Position numbers and translations under genes: made by a program
Notes under the pieces: generated by a model
The model's database searches: none
Seen by the model: the letters and a program-made list of their open reading frames with translations, nothing else
Told to the model about the DNA's origin: nothing
In this document: in pieces, positions 7,587-15,771 of the stretch
Numbering within the stretch: position 1 is the stretch's first letter
Layout: every line of letters begins with the position of its first letter
Assembly (NCBI GenBank): GCA_039029515.1
Contig: JBCCFX010000024.1
Location: 1-27,933, forward strand
Direction: 5' to 3'
DNA: 27,933 bases
Origin: JBCCFX01 sp039029515
Lineage (GTDB): Bacteria; Planctomycetota; Phycisphaerae; Phycisphaerales; SM1A02

Positions 7587-9092
7587 ATGAGTCATCGGAT
7601 CACCACTTTCGCCGCGTTCAGCCTGGGTACTGCGGGCGCGTGCCTGTTAATGGGCTGCCAGCAGCAGGCAATTGAAACGGCCGACTTCGAATCGAACGGT
7701 CAGCCGCGATTTGAACGACCAGCAACAGATGCCTGGGATTACAAGTTCGTATTCCACCCGGACGCGTCCGTGTACTACGAGCCGTATACCCGTCAGTACT
7801 ACTGGCAGGAAAACGGCCAGTGGTTCCAGGACAGCACACTGCCGTCGACGCTTCAGCTCGACCCGCGCACGGCTTATGTCGTGACGCTGCCGTACGAGAA
7901 CCCGACGGTCGGCAACGCGCTGGAAGGCGTGCTCGTCGACGAGTCGGCGACGACGGAAAGCTTCGATATGTCAACCGAGACCTTCGCATCCAGCGATTCG
8001 TTCGTGCAGGACGATGCTGATGTGACGTTCACCGGTGACGATTCGTGGCTTGAAACCAACGAATCCAACGACTTCGGTTCGGTCGACAGCAACGACTTCG
8101 TCGCTGACGCCAACGAAACCGACTTCGCCAGCGACGACATGGTCGAGTTCAGCTCCGACAGCAATGAATTCGTTGCTGACACGCAGACTGAATTCGCACA
8201 GAACGACGTCGAGCAGAGCCAGTTCGATCAGAATGAGTTCGCGTCGTCATCCACGAACCAGTCATCCACGTCCAACGAGTTCATGACTGACGATGAATTT
8301 CTGCCGACCGGCGATGATGTGTTCGTCACAAACAACGACAGCGCTATTCCGGCACCGGAGTGGACCGCTGACGACGAGCTGATCTTCCGTGCTGACCGTG
8401 ACGAGTTCGTCGCGTCCAAGACGGCATCGTCGTTCGACTCGAATGAAATCGCATCGACCGAGTTCAACTCATCCGATGAGTCATTCGACTTCGCCGACGA
8501 CAGCAATTGGTTCTCTGACGACAACACCATCGCCCAGGAATCATCCGAGTGGTCATCCACGGATGAAACCAGCGCTGCATCCGACTGGGAAAAGCAGTGG
8601 GAACAGTTCGAGCAGGCAGAAACGTCCACGTGGGACAACAGCGATTCCAACTGGCAGTCTGAAGATGACGTTGTGGCTGACGCCGCCGACGATCAGAACT
8701 GGACCGTCCAGGATGAGAACGACCTCGCATTCGACGCCATCGTTCGCAACACGTTCCCGATCGTGCAGTGGACCGCCGAGGATGAAGCGAACTTCCGCCA
8801 GGGTCGTGATGCCATGATCTTCGCTCGCGAAGCTCTGATGCAGTCCGAAGACGAAGTCGTCTTCTCCGCCCCGAGCAAGCCGGGCTTTGAGCCGCTCGTT
8901 CCGGTCAATGTCGATGCACCGGGCTTCGAATCCGCCTCGGAGATCGTGCACTTCCCGGGTCAGCAGGACAATGGTATCCAGCACTTCGGTGAGCAGACAG
9001 GCGAAATCATCTACGCCGAAATCGAAGACGCCGATGCCGATGACATCGAAGTCACCTCGGTCGATTCCGACGTCGATCATCCGAACAACTGA
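7587..9092 (+). CDS. Very acidic repetitive lipoprotein
   Basis: The 501-aa product begins with a lipoprotein signal: basic MSHR, a hydrophobic core, and the lipobox LMGC with Cys24 as the likely lipidated residue. Residues 50-115 form a small Tyr/Trp-rich domain (KFVFHPDASVYYEPYT, then RQYYWQENGQWF), a pattern seen in other small envelope proteins. Residues 95-267 contain no Lys, Arg or His at all and carry nine short x-[DE]-F motifs (SNDF, SNEF, TEF, DEF) about 10 residues apart. Two related units, WTADDELIFRADRDEF and WTAEDEANFRQGRDAM, lie further on. The middle is probably disordered and strongly negative. It ends in another acidic tail. The start is fixed by AAGGAGG five bases ahead; the frame open upstream of it lacks the lipobox logic. 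Function unknown; cation binding or a surface spacer are guesses. Confidence 0.85.
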   Translation: MSHRITTFAAFSLGTAGACLLMGCQQQAIETADFESNGQPRFERPATDAWDYKFVFHPDASVYYEPYTRQYYWQENGQWFQDSTLPSTLQLDPRTAYVVTLPYENPTVGNALEGVLVDESATTESFDMSTETFASSDSFVQDDADVTFTGDDSWLETNESNDFGSVDSNDFVADANETDFASDDMVEFSSDSNEFVADTQTEFAQNDVEQSQFDQNEFASSSTNQSSTSNEFMTDDEFLPTGDDVFVTNNDSAIPAPEWTADDELIFRADRDEFVASKTASSFDSNEIASTEFNSSDESFDFADDSNWFSDDNTIAQESSEWSSTDETSAASDWEKQWEQFEQAETSTWDNSDSNWQSEDDVVADAADDQNWTVQDENDLAFDAIVRNTFPIVQWTAEDEANFRQGRDAMIFAREALMQSEDEVVFSAPSKPGFEPLVPVNVDAPGFESASEIVHFPGQQDNGIQHFGEQTGEIIYAEIEDADADDIEVTSVDSDVDHPNN

Positions 9093-9118
9093 TCTTCGAT
9101 CACGCGATCAACCAACGA

Positions 9119-9146
9119 CGCCCCGGTCAATGACCGGGGCGTTTTT
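9119..9146 (+). terminator. Intrinsic terminator after the acidic lipoprotein
   Basis: CGCCCCGGTCA (9119-9129) and TGACCGGGGCG (9131-9141) are perfect complements, followed by TTTTT at 9142-9146. It closes the plus-strand unit just before the convergent RdgC-like gene ends. Confidence 0.9.
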
Positions 9147-9168
9147 CGTTGTAGGCGTCGTGATGGCG

Positions 9169-10398
9169 TCAGCCCGCCATGACTTCGACCTTCGCGCTTG
9201 GCGTCGACGATGCGCGCTGACCGATCCACGACGAGAGCCGGCCGCGATGCGTCGGCCAGCGATCGCTCATGCGCAGTTCCAGGAATGTCTCGTACACGCT
9301 CATCAACGTGTCATCGACCGCCATGATCGTGTCGACGCGATGCTCCAGAATGTCGCGCGGCGTCTGGGCGTCGTCCAGCTTCGGCAGCTTCACGCCCGAC
9401 ACGACGCATCGATCAACCTGCCATGCGCCCTCGACGGATTCCTGATCCACCGACAACACGAAGCCGACTTTCCGTGGCCATTTGCCAAGCTTGATTGACG
9501 TCCGAGCCTCCGGCAGACGACACGCGCGATCCGCGGTCACGACGACCTTGCCCGTGACATCCCAGCCGCACTGCAACTCGAGCGTGCGGTCCAGCACCAT
9601 CGCCACAGCATTCGGACCGGTTTCGATCAGGCCCGATCCTTCCTCGATTTCATGCCACAGCCACAGCAGGAATTCGTTACCGAGAAAGTCCTTCGGTTCC
9701 GGCCCGCTGCGCGACCATGGCACGACGGGCACGCGCGGATCCAGCCCTTCTTCGCTTGTTGCCGCCGCCGGCGGCGCGGTGAACGATGACGGCTTGAGAT
9801 CCTCGTACGTTGCGTTGAGTCCGCGCTGATCCGCGAACTGACTCGCAAGCGATCCCGCCGACAACGGCTCAAGCCGCGCATCAAAGCAGGTGTCGAACAG
9901 TGTGCGCAATGCGTTCGCAGCGTTTTCGGTCATCGCGGGTGCCAGGACCATACGACGCGGCAGATCCCACAGCAGCGGCACTATCTTGGAGGTGCGGTAT
10001 CGACCCTCCGCAAGTTCAGATCGACACCGGTCCATCGCCGTCTCTTTCGCGATGCGCTTTTCCTGCCGGCTGATCTGACCCGTCGGACTCGATGCCGCAA
10101 GTTCCTGTTCCGCCATCGCGCGATACGCGCGGCGGATCTCCGGCGGCACGCGATTCGTGTCGAGGCGCACGCCGATCATCAGGCGATCGCCAAACGCGAC
10201 CTCGTGCGGATCAAAGCGTTCGTCAAACACATGACGGCCGGCAATCCAGCCGAACTCGACCTCGGGCGGCGCGCCGATGGTCGCCGGTCGAATGCGATTG
10301 GTGGCGAGCGTCTCCAGCACCGACTCATCGAGTCGGGTCGGCGGATCACCATCCAGGCGAAAGCGTGCGTACGCGACAGTACCGTTTCGAAATCCCAT
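9169..10398 (-). CDS. RdgC-like protein, long planctomycete form
   Basis: The 409-aa product begins MGFRNGTVAYARFRLDGD, an N-terminus like that of RdgC-family proteins, and continues with PPEVEFGWIAGRHVFDERF. A long basic helix follows, EIRRAYRAMAEQELA to QEKRIAKETAMDRC (about residues 100-145), and then LPRRMVLAPAMTENAANALRTLFDTCFDARLEPLSAGSLA. In E. coli RdgC the same order occurs: a charged helix, a short strand, a helix like KKAEDTLALLRKSLG, then a PL-S segment. E. coli RdgC forms a ring on DNA and limits RecA. This protein is about 100 residues longer, with the extra part in the C-terminal half (FLGNEFLLWLWHEIEEGSG). ATG at 10398 is preferred over ATG at 10512 because it gives the family N-terminus and leaves room for a divergent promoter. 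Family call fairly likely, role in recombination inferred. Confidence 0.62.
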   Translation of the reverse strand: MGFRNGTVAYARFRLDGDPPTRLDESVLETLATNRIRPATIGAPPEVEFGWIAGRHVFDERFDPHEVAFGDRLMIGVRLDTNRVPPEIRRAYRAMAEQELAASSPTGQISRQEKRIAKETAMDRCRSELAEGRYRTSKIVPLLWDLPRRMVLAPAMTENAANALRTLFDTCFDARLEPLSAGSLASQFADQRGLNATYEDLKPSSFTAPPAAATSEEGLDPRVPVVPWSRSGPEPKDFLGNEFLLWLWHEIEEGSGLIETGPNAVAMVLDRTLELQCGWDVTGKVVVTADRACRLPEARTSIKLGKWPRKVGFVLSVDQESVEGAWQVDRCVVSGVKLPKLDDAQTPRDILEHRVDTIMAVDDTLMSVYETFLELRMSDRWPTHRGRLSSWIGQRASSTPSAKVEVMAG

Positions 10399-10510
10399 TC
10401 CGCCACTATGAACGAGACTGGGAATCCGCACGAACGATGCGGCAACTTGTCCACGCGCTGTCCGGAACGGACACGTCAGGTTGACGACCGAATCGTACGG
10501 TTGAACTGAC

Positions 10511-11317
10511 ATGAAACCCCGTTCCTGCACAGTCCAGTTGATGCTTCTCAGTGCGTGTGGCGCCGCAATCCTCGCCGGTATCGCACTCCTTCGCGGCGCC
10601 GATGCCATGATTGCGGGCTCGGTCGTCCTGCTGATGCTCTTCAGCGGCGCACTGATCGCTCGATCGGCCCGCCGGCCAGCGATCGCGTGCATCGAACACC
10701 TTCGACCGACCGATGTCTGCGATGAATTCGGCCTGACGTACCACGGTCGCGACCATGACGGCCTGCACAGCCGATTCGCACGAGAGCGCATTGTGCCTCG
10801 ACGCGGACATGTGCGCCATGTCATCACCGGCCCATGGCGCGGCCGCACCGCCACCGCCTTCCAACACACGTGCCATACCGGCGTTGGTCGATCACGACGC
10901 ATCCACACGCGTTCAGTGTTCGCACTTGATGCGCCATCGTGGCCGCGCGTGCGCGTCCGGCGCCGAAATGCGTGCAGCCGTGCGCTCTATCGACTGGGTC
11001 GGCAGAACGGACTGATGCTCGACGACGATCAGTTCAATCACACCACGCACGTGCGAACGTCGGACGACGATTTCGCGATCACCATGCTCGCGCCGACCGT
11101 CCAGCGGTGGTTGCTTGGAGTGCCATTTCGATCGCTACACGTCGGTGACGGCACGGTGGCGATCGTCCTGAACGGCCCGATGCCGCTCGGCGCACTGGCG
11201 GATGGTTTCAACGCGGTCTCAACGTTTCGATCCATGCTGTCAGGCGAGCTTGACGACTGGCAGCCGCGCGATGTCAGGATTCCCAGTCTTTCGCGTACCG
11301 ATCTCGAATACGCCTGA
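10511..11317 (+). CDS. Two-helix membrane protein of unknown function
   Basis: The 268-aa product has two N-terminal membrane helices (about residues 9-28 and 32-50) and then a soluble domain of roughly 215 residues. The segment LMLDDDQFNHTTHVRTSDDDFAITMLAPTVQRWLL resembles the FN-x-x-F-V-x-S-x-D-x-x-A-x-x-LL-P pattern of uncharacterised membrane proteins in several phyla (DUF3137-like), but the match is by eye. The domain is rich in Arg and His, so it probably faces the cytoplasm. There is no clear ribosome binding site. It is divergent from the RdgC-like gene, and its last 44 bases overlap the 3' end of the convergent HD-GYP gene. Confidence 0.66.
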   Translation: MKPRSCTVQLMLLSACGAAILAGIALLRGADAMIAGSVVLLMLFSGALIARSARRPAIACIEHLRPTDVCDEFGLTYHGRDHDGLHSRFARERIVPRRGHVRHVITGPWRGRTATAFQHTCHTGVGRSRRIHTRSVFALDAPSWPRVRVRRRNACSRALYRLGRQNGLMLDDDQFNHTTHVRTSDDDFAITMLAPTVQRWLLGVPFRSLHVGDGTVAIVLNGPMPLGALADGFNAVSTFRSMLSGELDDWQPRDVRIPSLSRTDLEYA

Positions 11318-12635
11318 AGTCGTCGTCTCGTGCCTCAAATGCGGCCACGACATCAGGATCGAAATGGCTGCCTGCACCCTGTAGAATGATGTCGCGGGCA
11401 TCGTCGTGCGACAACGCATCCTTATATGAACGCCGACTCGTCAGTGCATCGTAGACATCGGCAAGCGCCACCACACGAGCAGCGATCGGGATCATGTCGC
11501 CCGCAAGACCGAATGGATATCCCGCACCATCCCAGCGTTCGTGGTGCGCGAAGATGATCTCACATGCGGTCACGAGGAATTCATCATCACCCCACTGTCG
11601 ACGTACGGCGAGAATCGTGTCGCCGCCGATCAACGGGTGCTTTTCAATAATCGTGCGTTCATCCGCCGACAGTTTTCCCGTGCTCAGCAGGACGGCATCC
11701 GGGATGCCGACCTTGCCGATGTCGTGCAGTGCTGATGTCTCTTCCATCGTGTCCACGAATTCAGGCGTGACTTCAGGATGAGCAACCGCGAGGTGCTCGC
11801 CGAGCACACGAACGTATTTCTTGATGCGTTCCAGATGCTGTCCTGTCTCGTCATCGCGCGACTCGGCGAGCTTCGCGAGCCCTTCGATCACCGCGCTGCG
11901 AGATTTGAGCAGCGCGCGGGTTCGCATGTCGACCAGCTTGTGCAGGTTTGAGTTGACGTGCGCCAGGCGATTCTCGTATCGGCGCATGATGATTGTCGTC
12001 AGCACGATCGACGACAGAACGACCACACCCGCGATGAGAAATGTCACCGCACGCATGGTACCGATCACTGGCGCGACGTCCGCCCGGACATCGCGTTCTC
12101 GGTGTACAAACAACAGGCGAGCATCGACGTCGTTCAACACACGGGTGGCGATGAACCAGTCCGTGTCATCCGCGTTCACCACGCCGGAATCAGCCATCGT
12201 GCCTCGACCGAGTGCGAGCATCGGTTGTTCGGAGCCTGCATGCTGCACCACGAGATCGGTCAATCCCCGGTCGCGCCACGCCTGCAAACCGATCGGCGTA
12301 CCGTCCTCTGCGTGGACGAGGTAGACCGACCCGCCGCGTGGCGGCACATAATTGTCAAGAAATGCCTGAAGGCGATTGCCATCCGCCGATTCCGGATCGG
12401 CAGATTCCAGATCGAGTTGATCGATCGCCGTGGCAAGCCGATCGACTTCGCTGGATGCGATCAGCAGAACGCGATCACGAACCGCGTCGGAGATCGTCGC
12501 ATCGAGCCAACTGATGAGCCAGACCGAACCCACGAGCAGAATGACCAACTGGCCCGCTGCCACGAGGCCCACCAACACCCACCGGTTCTTGATCTGTCGC
12601 GCCACGCACGCATCATAGCTCCGGACGACGCGCAC
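11274..12635 (-). CDS. Membrane-bound HD-GYP phosphodiesterase (cyclic-di-GMP)
   Basis: HD-GYP proteins hydrolyse the second messenger cyclic-di-GMP. The 453-aa product has a membrane helix at about residues 19-43, an extracytoplasmic sensor of roughly 150 residues, a second helix at about 197-217, a short coiled linker, and an HD-GYP domain from about residue 245. The metal-binding and signature residues are intact: His304-Asp305 in SALHDIGKVGIPD, the EKHPLIGG His, and HHERWDGAGYP (364-374) followed by ARVVALADVYDALTSRRSYK. The sensor (YLVHAEDGTPIGLQAW, DDTDWFIATRVL) is shaped like a single Cache/PAS-like ligand sensor. The start is GTG at 12635; a GTG at 12605 would also keep the first helix. 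It is divergent from the PurF-like gene and probably active. Confidence 0.9.
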   Translation of the reverse strand: MRVVRSYDACVARQIKNRWVLVGLVAAGQLVILLVGSVWLISWLDATISDAVRDRVLLIASSEVDRLATAIDQLDLESADPESADGNRLQAFLDNYVPPRGGSVYLVHAEDGTPIGLQAWRDRGLTDLVVQHAGSEQPMLALGRGTMADSGVVNADDTDWFIATRVLNDVDARLLFVHRERDVRADVAPVIGTMRAVTFLIAGVVVLSSIVLTTIIMRRYENRLAHVNSNLHKLVDMRTRALLKSRSAVIEGLAKLAESRDDETGQHLERIKKYVRVLGEHLAVAHPEVTPEFVDTMEETSALHDIGKVGIPDAVLLSTGKLSADERTIIEKHPLIGGDTILAVRRQWGDDEFLVTACEIIFAHHERWDGAGYPFGLAGDMIPIAARVVALADVYDALTSRRSYKDALSHDDARDIILQGAGSHFDPDVVAAFEARDDDFRRIRDRYAKDWES

Positions 12636-12706
12636 GCCGGACGAACGACCTGTCGATACGTCGTGGTCCGTTGATTCGCTGCTCGGGCCACTCTACCCTT
12701 CCCCGC

Positions 12707-14614
12707 ATGAGCGACCCGATCGGACACGAATGCGGACTTGCCATGGTCCGGCTGCGAAAGCCGATCACGTATTACCGTGATCAGTACGGCGACGCCGCCT
12801 GGGGTCTTCGACGTCTGTATCTCCTTATGGAGAAGCAACACAATCGCGGCCAGGATGGCGCGGGCGTCGCGGTCGTCAAGACGGATATGCCACCCGGCGA
12901 ACAGTTCCTCGTCCGCAGTCGATCCGCGAAGCGCAACGCCCTTGAACGCATCTTCGATACGGTGACGCGCGACCTGAACACGCTCACGAAATCGCGATAC
13001 AAGAAAGCTGACGATCTCAAGCTGAAGCGCGCGGCAAGCTACCTCGGTGAGGTCGCGCTCGGGCATCTTCGTTACGGCACGTACGCAGGCAACATCCAGT
13101 CCAACTGCCATCCGTATACGCGGAAGAACAATACCGCGAGCCGAACGCTGGCTATTGCCGGCAACTTCAACCTGACCAACTCTGATGCCGTCTTCGCGCA
13201 GCTCGTGGAGTATGGCCTGAATCTGGTCGGCGACTCGGATACGCAGGTCGTCCTCGAACGCATCGGCTACGAACTCGACTGCGAACACGAGCGCCTCCGC
13301 GCCGCGTTACAGGCTGACGGAGTCGAAGGTCGCACGCTCGCCGACAAGGTCTCCCGGACACTCGATTACCAACGAATACTGCAGCGAGCATCGGATGGCT
13401 GGGATGGCGGCTACGTCTTCGCCGCACTTGTCGGAAACGGCGATGCGTTTGTCTGCCGTGACCCGGCCGGCATTCGACCGGGGTACATCCACGTCACCGA
13501 CGACATTGTGGCGGTGGCAAGCGAGCGTGTCGCATTGTCCAGCGTGTTCAACGTTGAACCTGAGACGGTGCGTGAGATTCCTCCCGGCGGCCTGATTGTC
13601 ATCCGTCAGGATGGTTCGGTCGAAGACAGCTCGTTCGCTCAAACGCTGGAAATTCGTCAGTGCACGTTTGAACGCATCTACTTCAGTCGCGGCAACGATC
13701 CTGACATTTACCGCGAGCGCAAAGCGCTTGGCAAGCAACTTGCCCCGCGCATCCTTGACCTCGTTGACAATGACATCGAGAACACGGTATTCAGCTTCAT
13801 TCCGAATACGGCGGAGATCGCGTACATCGGTCTGGGCGAAGAACTCCAGCGCATCACGACCGAACGCGCGTTTGAAGACGTGTGGGCGCGCATCGAAGCC
13901 GGAACGGTCAAGCGCGATGATCTGGAACGCCTGATGCGTCAGCGGGTGCGGGCTGAAAAGGTCGCACACAAGGATCAGCGACTCCGCACGTTCATCACGC
14001 ACGATGCCGCGCGAGCCAGTCTGGTGGCGCACGTGTACGACATCACGCGCGATGTGGTCCGCAACACCGATACGCTCGTCGTCGTGGATGACTCCATCGT
14101 GCGCGGCACGACGCTTCGAGAGTCCATCATCACGATGCTGAGCCGCGTGAAGCCGAAACGCATCATCGTGGCCAGTTCCGCCCCGCCGATCATGTATCCG
14201 GACTGCTACGGCATCGACATGAGCCAGCTCGGTCGCTTCATTGCGTTCGAGGCTGCGGTCTCGTTGTTGCGCGAGTCCGGGAATGGCGATCTGCTCGATG
14301 AGATCGAACGTCGATGCCTCGCGCAAGTCGATCGTCCCGATGCGGAGCAGGAGAATCACGTCGGCGCCATCTACGAACGATTCACGCTCGAAGAGCTGTC
14401 CGATCGGATCGCGAAGCTGATTCGACCGGAGCGCATTCCGTGGCACGGTCCGATCGATGTGGTGTATCAGTCGGTCGATGGATTGCGTTCTGCGATGCCT
14501 GAACACACCGGCGATTGGTTTTTTACCGGACGGTATCCCACCCCGGGCGGGTATCGCGTCCTGAATCGCTCCTATCTCAAGTGGCGACAGAGTGATGACG
14601 CTCGCGCGTACTGA
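12707..14614 (+). CDS. purF: Long-form amidophosphoribosyltransferase (PurF family)
   Basis: PurF makes phosphoribosylamine from PRPP and glutamine, the first step of purine synthesis. The 635-aa product has an N-terminal class II glutaminase domain (HECGLAMVRL, EKQHNRGQDGAG, GHLRYGTYAGN, AGNFNLTN, RDPAGIRPGY) and a phosphoribosyltransferase domain (CTFERIYFSRGNDPDIY, SFIPNTAE, and the PRPP loop VVVDDSIVRGTT at about residues 456-468). Standard PurF is near 500 residues and starts with Cys right after Met. Here the catalytic Cys is residue 9 (MSDPIGHEC), so eight residues must be removed for Cys to become the N-terminal nucleophile. Length and N-terminus match the long PurF-like proteins common in Bacteroidota. 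No iron-sulfur cysteines are evident. ATG at 12707 was chosen over the open frame from 12671. The gene stands alone. Confidence 0.88.
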   Translation: MSDPIGHECGLAMVRLRKPITYYRDQYGDAAWGLRRLYLLMEKQHNRGQDGAGVAVVKTDMPPGEQFLVRSRSAKRNALERIFDTVTRDLNTLTKSRYKKADDLKLKRAASYLGEVALGHLRYGTYAGNIQSNCHPYTRKNNTASRTLAIAGNFNLTNSDAVFAQLVEYGLNLVGDSDTQVVLERIGYELDCEHERLRAALQADGVEGRTLADKVSRTLDYQRILQRASDGWDGGYVFAALVGNGDAFVCRDPAGIRPGYIHVTDDIVAVASERVALSSVFNVEPETVREIPPGGLIVIRQDGSVEDSSFAQTLEIRQCTFERIYFSRGNDPDIYRERKALGKQLAPRILDLVDNDIENTVFSFIPNTAEIAYIGLGEELQRITTERAFEDVWARIEAGTVKRDDLERLMRQRVRAEKVAHKDQRLRTFITHDAARASLVAHVYDITRDVVRNTDTLVVVDDSIVRGTTLRESIITMLSRVKPKRIIVASSAPPIMYPDCYGIDMSQLGRFIAFEAAVSLLRESGNGDLLDEIERRCLAQVDRPDAEQENHVGAIYERFTLEELSDRIAKLIRPERIPWHGPIDVVYQSVDGLRSAMPEHTGDWFFTGRYPTPGGYRVLNRSYLKWRQSDDARAY

Positions 14615-14739
14615 TTGAGCCACACAGACGGTCCCGCCGATCAGACCCGGAGAATCGGCGGAATCGGCTTCACCGGCCTCCCACTCGGTCCGATGCAACT
14701 GATGACGGCGCACATTCTCGGCCGTCAGAGAGGCTTGTC

Positions 14740-15771
14740 ATGCGCATGTTCAGACCATTGCTTCGCTCGCTGCGTCGTCACGACCGACCCGTGACCGTCG
14801 ATCTCAGTAACGATTCGCCGCCGACCCAGTCGGTGTGTCGCGACCAGGAGACTGCATACGCGCTCGCCGATGCTATCGACGAAGCACTCGACCGCGGTCA
14901 ACTGGCTCACGCCGAACGCATTGCGAGAACTGCCGTCCGCCTCGTCTCCCGCGCGCCGCGACTCCTGGAACCGATCGCGCGTCTTCGTCTCGCGCAGGGT
15001 GAGCCACAGATCGCACTGGATCTGCTCGACCAGTTCGGCGCGATGCGTGAAAGCCGACGACTCCTCCGCGCACTATGCCTCCTGCAACTTGGACGTCGAG
15101 ATGAAGCACACGCAGACCTCCTCCAATGGTCTCAGCGCGCAACGGCACCAATGCCGGCACGGCGGTTGCTCGCGCTGCTCGACTGGTGCGTCGACGATCA
15201 CGATACCGCGATGCAGCAATTGCTCCGAAACCTGCATCACCTTGAAGATCCGTCATCACTGGCGCAACTCGTGGCGCTCAGCGCCGCGAGCGGCCGATCT
15301 GAACTTGCCGCGCGCGGGGCGGATCGGCTTCGCCAGGCGGCGATCACCCGTGACGACGGCGCATCGCTTCGGCTGCTGCTCGACTCGCTTGGCATGAACA
15401 AGGCAGAGAACATCTGGCCGACAGCGTCGGATGATCAGGTGGAATCGCTTTCACGCGAACTGCTGGCGCAGCCGGCCGTGATTCCCGCACTCGTGTCGTC
15501 GTGCCAATTGCATCGAACGTCCGCGCAGAAGATGGATCTGCTGCTCCGTGCATTCAACGTGGCACAGGCTGAACGGCCGGACGATCTCACGATCACGAAC
15601 GCCATTCAATCGCTCGAAGAACTCGCCGACACCATGCGATCCACGGATGCATGGGCGCGGCATGGTTCAGACACCGATGCTGGCATGGACGCCGCAGACG
15701 ATCAACCTTCGGTCATCGGTTCAATTCACCTCGATGACACCTCGGAACCGCCCCAGGAGCGCGCAGCATGA
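14740..15771 (+). CDS. Helical-repeat (TPR-like) protein, first of a coupled pair
   Basis: The 343-aa product is almost entirely helical and Leu/Ala/Arg-rich, with degenerate TPR-like helix pairs, for example ALADAIDEALDRGQLAHAERIARTAV and LRLAQGEPQIALDLLDQFGAM, then LLRALCLLQLGRRDEAHADLL. These begin after a basic N-terminus (MRMFRPLLRSLRRHDR) that could touch membrane or RNA. The last 40 residues are acidic and likely disordered. There is no signal peptide. GAGAGG lies six bases ahead of the ATG. Its TGA overlaps the ATG of the next TPR gene in an ATGA, so the two are probably co-translated and may work together. TPR proteins are scaffolds; no specific role can be read here. Confidence 0.72.
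   Translation: MRMFRPLLRSLRRHDRPVTVDLSNDSPPTQSVCRDQETAYALADAIDEALDRGQLAHAERIARTAVRLVSRAPRLLEPIARLRLAQGEPQIALDLLDQFGAMRESRRLLRALCLLQLGRRDEAHADLLQWSQRATAPMPARRLLALLDWCVDDHDTAMQQLLRNLHHLEDPSSLAQLVALSAASGRSELAARGADRLRQAAITRDDGASLRLLLDSLGMNKAENIWPTASDDQVESLSRELLAQPAVIPALVSSCQLHRTSAQKMDLLLRAFNVAQAERPDDLTITNAIQSLEELADTMRSTDAWARHGSDTDAGMDAADDQPSVIGSIHLDDTSEPPQERAA

Noticed and set aside
13307..14713. Long minus-strand frame opposite the PurF-like gene
   Set aside because: It is a shadow of the plus-strand gene, with no family signature and Arg/Asp-rich composition typical of antisense frames in GC-rich DNA.
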